Shown here: one piece after another, positions 60,435-64,000 of the stretch
Layout of the letters: the number at the start of each line of letters is the position of its first letter
Position numbering within the stretch: position 1 is the stretch's first letter
NCBI RefSeq assembly: GCF_900142525.1
Contig: NZ_FRBD01000005.1
Location: 62,001 to 126,000 of the forward strand
DNA length: 64,000 nucleotides
From: Xylanibacter ruminicola
Lineage (GTDB): Bacteria > Bacteroidota > Bacteroidia > Bacteroidales > Bacteroidaceae
Direction of reading: 5' to 3'
Notes under the pieces: model-generated
Told to the model about the DNA's origin: nothing
The model's database searches: none
Seen by the model: only the letters and a program-made list of their open reading frames with translations
Program-made: the position numbers and the translations under genes

Positions 60435-61613
60435 ATGAGAAAAGTAGCATTATTATTTGCAGTATTTGGGGTGCTAAGCGCTTCTGCTGCCGAACCGAAA
60501 GATACGTTAGACGGACGTTTTTTTCGTCTGTTTGCTCCTATGACTTTTTATCATAACATTGCAAACAAGTCATTGTCAATCGAGGCTGATAAAACAGATA
60601 ATGATCCCGTTGCTGATGCTATTGATGCAGCCTTGATGCATATTTATCTGAATCGCCCGGATTTGGTGAATTCTACTGAGACTGAGTTACAGGAAACCGG
60701 TAATGTGCGCAGAGACGTTGAGAAGCCCATTAAAAATCAGGTTAAACTGGTTGAAAAGGTCGAAGGTCCAGTTATTGATACTCCAGATGATGTTCCTACA
60801 GCAATTTTGATTCAGAAACCTGATTTCTGGACCAAAAAGGGCGATGGCTACTTGCAGTTCATGCAGAACTACGTAAGTGGCAACTGGTATAAAGGTGGTG
60901 AAAGCAACTATTCGATGGTGGGTGCGCTTACTTTAGAGGCCAATTATGATAACAAGAACAAATGGAAGTGGGATAATAAGTTGGAGTTGAAACTAGGATT
61001 CATGCATACACGTACCGACTCGGTTCATAAGTTCAAGTCTAACGAAGACCTGATTCGTTTCACTAGTAAGGTTGGTCTTCAGGCAGCCAAGAACTGGTAC
61101 TATACCTTGCAGGTTTTGGCATACACTCAGTTTACGCGAGGTTTGAAGGCAAACGATCTTAATATCTATTCAGACTTTATGTCTCCATTCAACTTGAACC
61201 TTGGTCTCGGTATGGATTATAAGGTGGCTTCAAAGAATAAGAGGCTTACTGGTACCGTCAACCTTTCTCCTTTGGCTGTCAACTACCGTTATGTTGATCG
61301 TTTGGCGCTTTCTACCAGTTATGGTTTGGAAGAAGGTAAACACTCGTTAATCGATTTCGGTTCGCAGGTAACTGCCGATGTTACATGGAAGATTAATGAT
61401 GTTGTATCTTGGAAATCTCGCCTCTATGCGTTTACATCATATAAGCGTACAGAGATTGAGTGGGAAAATACTTTCTCTCTTCGTGTGTCAAAGTATATCT
61501 CAGCCAATCTGTTCCTCTTCCCTCGTTTCGACGATACAGGCTCGAAGGATGATGATCTAGGATATCTGCAGTTTAAGGAGTATAGCTCTATCGGATTTAG
61601 TTATGCCTTCTGA
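60435..61613 (+). CDS. DUF3078 outer-membrane beta-barrel protein
   Basis: The 392-residue protein has a signal peptide (MRKVALLFAVFGVLSASAAE) and a DUF3078 barrel (about residues 145-390): PDFWTKKGDGYLQFMQNYVSGNWYKGGESNY, a KWKWDNKLELKLGFM strand, FMSPFNLNLGLGMDYK, and a C-terminal aromatic strand ending in Phe (SSIGFSYAF). The first 100 residues are helical and variable. Function is unknown; the family is nearly confined to Bacteroidetes. A longer frame starts at 60405, but the promoter box lies inside it, so 60435 is preferred. Confidence 0.88.
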   Translation: MRKVALLFAVFGVLSASAAEPKDTLDGRFFRLFAPMTFYHNIANKSLSIEADKTDNDPVADAIDAALMHIYLNRPDLVNSTETELQETGNVRRDVEKPIKNQVKLVEKVEGPVIDTPDDVPTAILIQKPDFWTKKGDGYLQFMQNYVSGNWYKGGESNYSMVGALTLEANYDNKNKWKWDNKLELKLGFMHTRTDSVHKFKSNEDLIRFTSKVGLQAAKNWYYTLQVLAYTQFTRGLKANDLNIYSDFMSPFNLNLGLGMDYKVASKNKRLTGTVNLSPLAVNYRYVDRLALSTSYGLEEGKHSLIDFGSQVTADVTWKINDVVSWKSRLYAFTSYKRTEIEWENTFSLRVSKYISANLFLFPRFDDTGSKDDDLGYLQFKEYSSIGFSYAF

Positions 61614-61621
61614 AATATAAA

Positions 61622-61652
61622 AAGCCCGCTCTATAAAAGCGGGCTTATTTTT
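61622..61652. terminator. Bidirectional terminator between DUF3078 and DUF1573 genes
   Basis: An 8-bp perfect stem (AAGCCCGC at 61622-61629 with 61639-61646) with a 9-nt loop is followed by a run of T on the plus strand and preceded by AAA on the other side. Confidence 0.88.
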
Positions 61653-62042
61653 TTACTGAGCTTCAGTCATATCTCCCTCTATGTAGAGGCGGGTCATTTC
61701 TACTACTCCGTTTGTTCGGATAGTGATCGACTTCTTGAAGTGACCGGGGAACTTTCCAGCTCCGTTGTATGTTACTTTAATCTCGCCCTTCTCGCCTGGC
61801 TGTATTGGGGTCTTGGTGTACTCAGGTACTGTGCAGCCGCAACTGGCCACTGCCTGATTGATAACCAATGGCTGCTCGCCTACGTTGGTATAGGTAAAGG
61901 TGTAAGTAACAATAGGGCTCTTCTCCGAGAATGTTCCGAAGTTGTGAGTCAACTTGTCGAACTTGATTTCTGCAGGTTTCTGGGCCAGTGCAGTTGTCAG
62001 TCCGCACACAATCATAAATGCTATAAATGCAATTTTCTTCAT
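61653..62042 (-). CDS. DUF1573 exported protein (HYDIN/ASPM-like Ig fold)
   Basis: The 129-residue protein has a signal peptide (MKKIAFIAFMIVCGLTTALAQ) and one DUF1573 domain (about residues 25-125): LTHNFGTFSEKSPIVTYTFTYTNVGEQPLVI, ASCGCTVPEYTKTPIQPGEKGEIKVTY, and FKKSITIRTNG. The Cys-Gly-Cys pair may form a disulfide. The family is very common in Bacteroidetes and its function is unknown. It is a single gene with its own promoter and terminator. Confidence 0.9.
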   Translation of the reverse strand: MKKIAFIAFMIVCGLTTALAQKPAEIKFDKLTHNFGTFSEKSPIVTYTFTYTNVGEQPLVINQAVASCGCTVPEYTKTPIQPGEKGEIKVTYNGAGKFPGHFKKSITIRTNGVVEMTRLYIEGDMTEAQ

Positions 62043-62072
62043 CTTTTTAGACGTTTAAATGATAATTCAGTG

Positions 62073-62080
62073 CAAAGATA
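62073..62080 (-). promoter_or_regulatory. -7 promoter element of the DUF1573 gene
   Basis: TATCTTTG followed by CAC on the minus strand, 30 bp before the ATG. The heptamer array begins just beyond it. Confidence 0.6.
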
Positions 62081-62087
62081 TATAAAA

Positions 62088-62119
62088 AATAAGAATTAAG
62101 AATTAAGAATTAAGAATTA
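62088..62119. repeat. Heptamer tandem array (unit taagaat), about 32 nt
   Basis: Four 7-nt units plus partial ends lie between the divergent DUF1573 and aspS genes. TAA occurs on both strands of the unit. Confidence 0.9.
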
Positions 62120-62121
62120 TA

Positions 62122-62153
62122 TTTGTCTATTATCATTTTTTTATGTAATTTTG
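62122..62153 (+). promoter_or_regulatory. Promoter of aspS
   Basis: TTTG (62122-62125), a 20-bp spacer and TAATTTTG (62146-62153) followed by CACC. The -33 box directly follows the heptamer array. Confidence 0.82.
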
Positions 62154-62182
62154 CACCTTAAATGAATAAATAGCAATTAAAT

Positions 62183-63943
62183 ATGTACAGAAGTAAGACT
62201 TGTGGTGAGCTTAGGCTCCAAGATGCAGGCAGTGTTGTAACACTGGCCGGATGGGTACAGCGAAGTCGTAAGATGGGAGGCATGACCTTCGTTGATCTTC
62301 GCGATCGTTATGGTTTGACTCAGCTTGTATTCAATGAGGCTGACGATGCTGAACTCTGTGAACGTGCTAACAAACTTGGCCGCGAATTCTGTATTCAGAT
62401 TAAAGGTGAGGTAAGCGAGCGCCAGAGTAAGAATCCCAAGATGCCTACTGGTGATATTGAGATTTTGGTTAAGGAATTGAATGTATTGAGCGAGAGTCTC
62501 ACACCTCCGTTCACTATCGAGGATAATACCGATGGTGGTGACGATATCCGTATGAAGTATCGTTATCTCGATCTTCGTCGTGCTGCTGTTCGTAAGAATC
62601 TCGAGCTGCGTCACCGCATGACCATCCTGATTCGTAATTTCCTTGATAGTAAGGAATTTATCGAAGTCGAGACACCTATTCTGATTGGTTCTACTCCTGA
62701 GGGAGCTCGCGACTTTGTGGTTCCTTCACGTATGAATCCTGGTCAGTTCTATGCGTTGCCACAGTCTCCTCAGACTTTGAAGCAACTCCTGATGGTATCA
62801 GGTTTCGACCGTTACTTCCAGATTGCCAAGTGTTTCCGTGATGAAGACTTGCGTGCCGACCGTCAGCCTGAGTTTACTCAGATCGACTGCGAGATGTCGT
62901 TTGTTGATCAGGAGGATGTACTCCAACTCTTCGAGGATATGGCCCGTCACCTGTTCAAGGAGGTTCGTGGCGTAGAGCTTCCTCCCCTTCAGCGTATGAC
63001 ATGGCATGAGGCTATGCGTCGTTTCGGTTCTGATAAACCCGATCTCCGTTTTGGTATGGAGTTTGTTGAACTCATGGATCAGCTCAAGGGTACTGGTACT
63101 TTCCCTGTATTCAATGATGCCAACTATATCGGTGGTATCTGTGTGCCTGGTTGCGCTAACTATTCTCGTAAGCAGCTCGACGAGCTCACCGAGTTCGTGA
63201 AGCGTCCTCAGGTTGGTGCCAAGGGGCTTGTATATGTTAAGTTCAACGAGGATGGAACTGTTAAGTCATCTATCGATAAGTTCTACGAGCCAGAGGTTTG
63301 GGCTAAGGTTAAGGAGGCATGTGGTGCCAAGGATGGCGACCTCGTACTGATTCTCAGTGGCGATAATGCCAACAAGACTCGCGTTCAGCTTTGCACACTT
63401 CGTCTTGAGATGGGTGATCGTCTCGGACTTCGCGATAAGGACAATTTCGTTTGTCTGTGGATTGTCGACTTCCCACTCTTTGAGTGGAGTGATGAGGAGC
63501 AGCGCCTCATGGCTACCCACCATCCATTCACAATGCCTAACCCCGACGATATTCCATTGCTTGATACCGATCCAGCTAAGGTTCGTGCCGTAGCTTACGA
63601 CTTTGTCTGCAATGGTGTTGAGGTTGGTGGCGGTTCACTCCGTATCCACGATGGTAAACTTCAGGAGAAGATGTTCCAGATTCTGGGCTTCACCCCTGAG
63701 CGCGCTATGGCTCAGTTCGGATTCTTGATCAATGCGTTTAAGTATGGAGCACCTCCTCATGCCGGTCTTGCCTTTGGTCTTGATCGCTTTGTAAGTCTGA
63801 TGGCTGGTCTTGATAGCATTCGCGATTGCATCGCATTCCCAAAGAACAATAGCGGTCGTGATGTGATGCTTGATGCTCCAGGCGAGTTAGACCCCAAACA
63901 GCTGGATGAGCTTCAGTTGCGCCTTGATATTCGTCAAGAATAG
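62183..63943 (+). CDS. aspS: Aspartyl-tRNA synthetase
   Basis: The 586-residue class II synthetase has an N-terminal OB-fold anticodon domain (about residues 1-105: [36 protein letters not shown]), motif 2 ([23 protein letters not shown], about 215-237), a bacterial GAD insertion (about 290-400) and motif 3 ([15 protein letters not shown], about 530). The catalytic [13 protein letters not shown] and [11 protein letters not shown] segments are present. It charges tRNA-Asp. Length is normal. The bacterial type may be discriminating or not depending on tRNA-Asn charging; asnA upstream provides free asparagine. Confidence 0.97.
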   Translation: MYRSKTCGELRLQDAGSVVTLAGWVQRSRKMGGMTFVDLRDRYGLTQLVFNEADDAELCERANKLGREFCIQIKGEVSERQSKNPKMPTGDIEILVKELNVLSESLTPPFTIEDNTDGGDDIRMKYRYLDLRRAAVRKNLELRHRMTILIRNFLDSKEFIEVETPILIGSTPEGARDFVVPSRMNPGQFYALPQSPQTLKQLLMVSGFDRYFQIAKCFRDEDLRADRQPEFTQIDCEMSFVDQEDVLQLFEDMARHLFKEVRGVELPPLQRMTWHEAMRRFGSDKPDLRFGMEFVELMDQLKGTGTFPVFNDANYIGGICVPGCANYSRKQLDELTEFVKRPQVGAKGLVYVKFNEDGTVKSSIDKFYEPEVWAKVKEACGAKDGDLVLILSGDNANKTRVQLCTLRLEMGDRLGLRDKDNFVCLWIVDFPLFEWSDEEQRLMATHHPFTMPNPDDIPLLDTDPAKVRAVAYDFVCNGVEVGGGSLRIHDGKLQEKMFQILGFTPERAMAQFGFLINAFKYGAPPHAGLAFGLDRFVSLMAGLDSIRDCIAFPKNNSGRDVMLDAPGELDPKQLDELQLRLDIRQE

Positions 63944-64000
63944 TTTAAATTCTGCTAAAATTGCCTAATTATCAGCGAGTTATCTAAAAAAATAGCGGTA

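Overview
The window is chromosomal DNA of a Bacteroidota bacterium, most probably a Prevotella-type member of the Prevotellaceae. The evidence is promoters of the Bacteroidetes type (TTTG, 19-21 bp, TAnnTTTG), few Shine-Dalgarno sequences, tRNA 3' ends without encoded CCA, and gene content such as GldH, DUF3078, DUF1573, a CHU_C sorting domain, Bacteroidetes LptD and a trpBEGDCFA operon. Nothing looks like a prophage, integrated plasmid, CRISPR array or intact insertion sequence. Most of the window is core genome.

Layout. 1-7.4 kb: partial nusB (minus), then rplY, pth, an S4 RNA-binding protein and a Ca/Na antiporter. A preQ1-I riboswitch follows, controlling a queuosine-precursor transporter and queF, then a carboxyltransferase (PycB/OadA-like) and an HD protein. 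7.4-16.9 kb: lptD, a CPA2 antiporter with RCK_C domains, pepT on the other strand, a 750-bp non-coding island with a decayed reading frame and nested palindromes, a zinc/cadmium P-type ATPase and tRNA-Arg(CCG). 16.9-25 kb: asnA, a lipoprotein, a standalone IMP cyclohydrolase, and the rod-shape cluster mreB-mreC-mreD-mrdA-rodA. 24.9-28.7 kb (minus): metF, holB, PSP1/RicT-like and gldH. 28.8-33.2 kb: a BASS-type transporter, a GH28-GH105 pectin enzyme and a second island with nested palindromes. 33.2-39.9 kb (minus): the complete trp operon with terminator, attenuator, leader peptide and promoter. 40.1-45.6 kb: a secreted caspase-like/CsgG-like pair, then uvrA and a type IX secretion cargo. 45.7-51.7 kb: a five-gene envelope and transport operon. 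51.7-56.1 kb (minus): MFS-DUF1846-MFS. 56.2-60.3 kb (minus): yidC and an S9 peptidase. 60.4-64 kb: DUF3078, DUF1573 and aspS.

Regulation. Four RNA or DNA control elements are well supported: the preQ1-I riboswitch at 3785-3823; a trp leader peptide with three consecutive Trp codons plus a mutually exclusive antiterminator/terminator (39791-39914); a 15-bp dyad at the heavy-metal ATPase promoter (14554-14568); and three 22-bp-spaced TTCCCA-N3-TGGGAA dyads (56163-56221) ahead of the MFS-DUF1846-MFS operon.

The least explained structure is a set of short tandem arrays, nearly all with a 7-nt period and mostly about 32 nt long, built from different unit sequences. They lie at gene junctions, often touching or supplying the upstream stop codon. 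The intergenic arrays are oriented so that stop codons fall on the sense strand, and one array lies in frame inside the P-type ATPase gene. In addition, two separate islands share a design: a central near-perfect AT palindrome inside longer inverted repeats that are themselves made of short tandem repeats.
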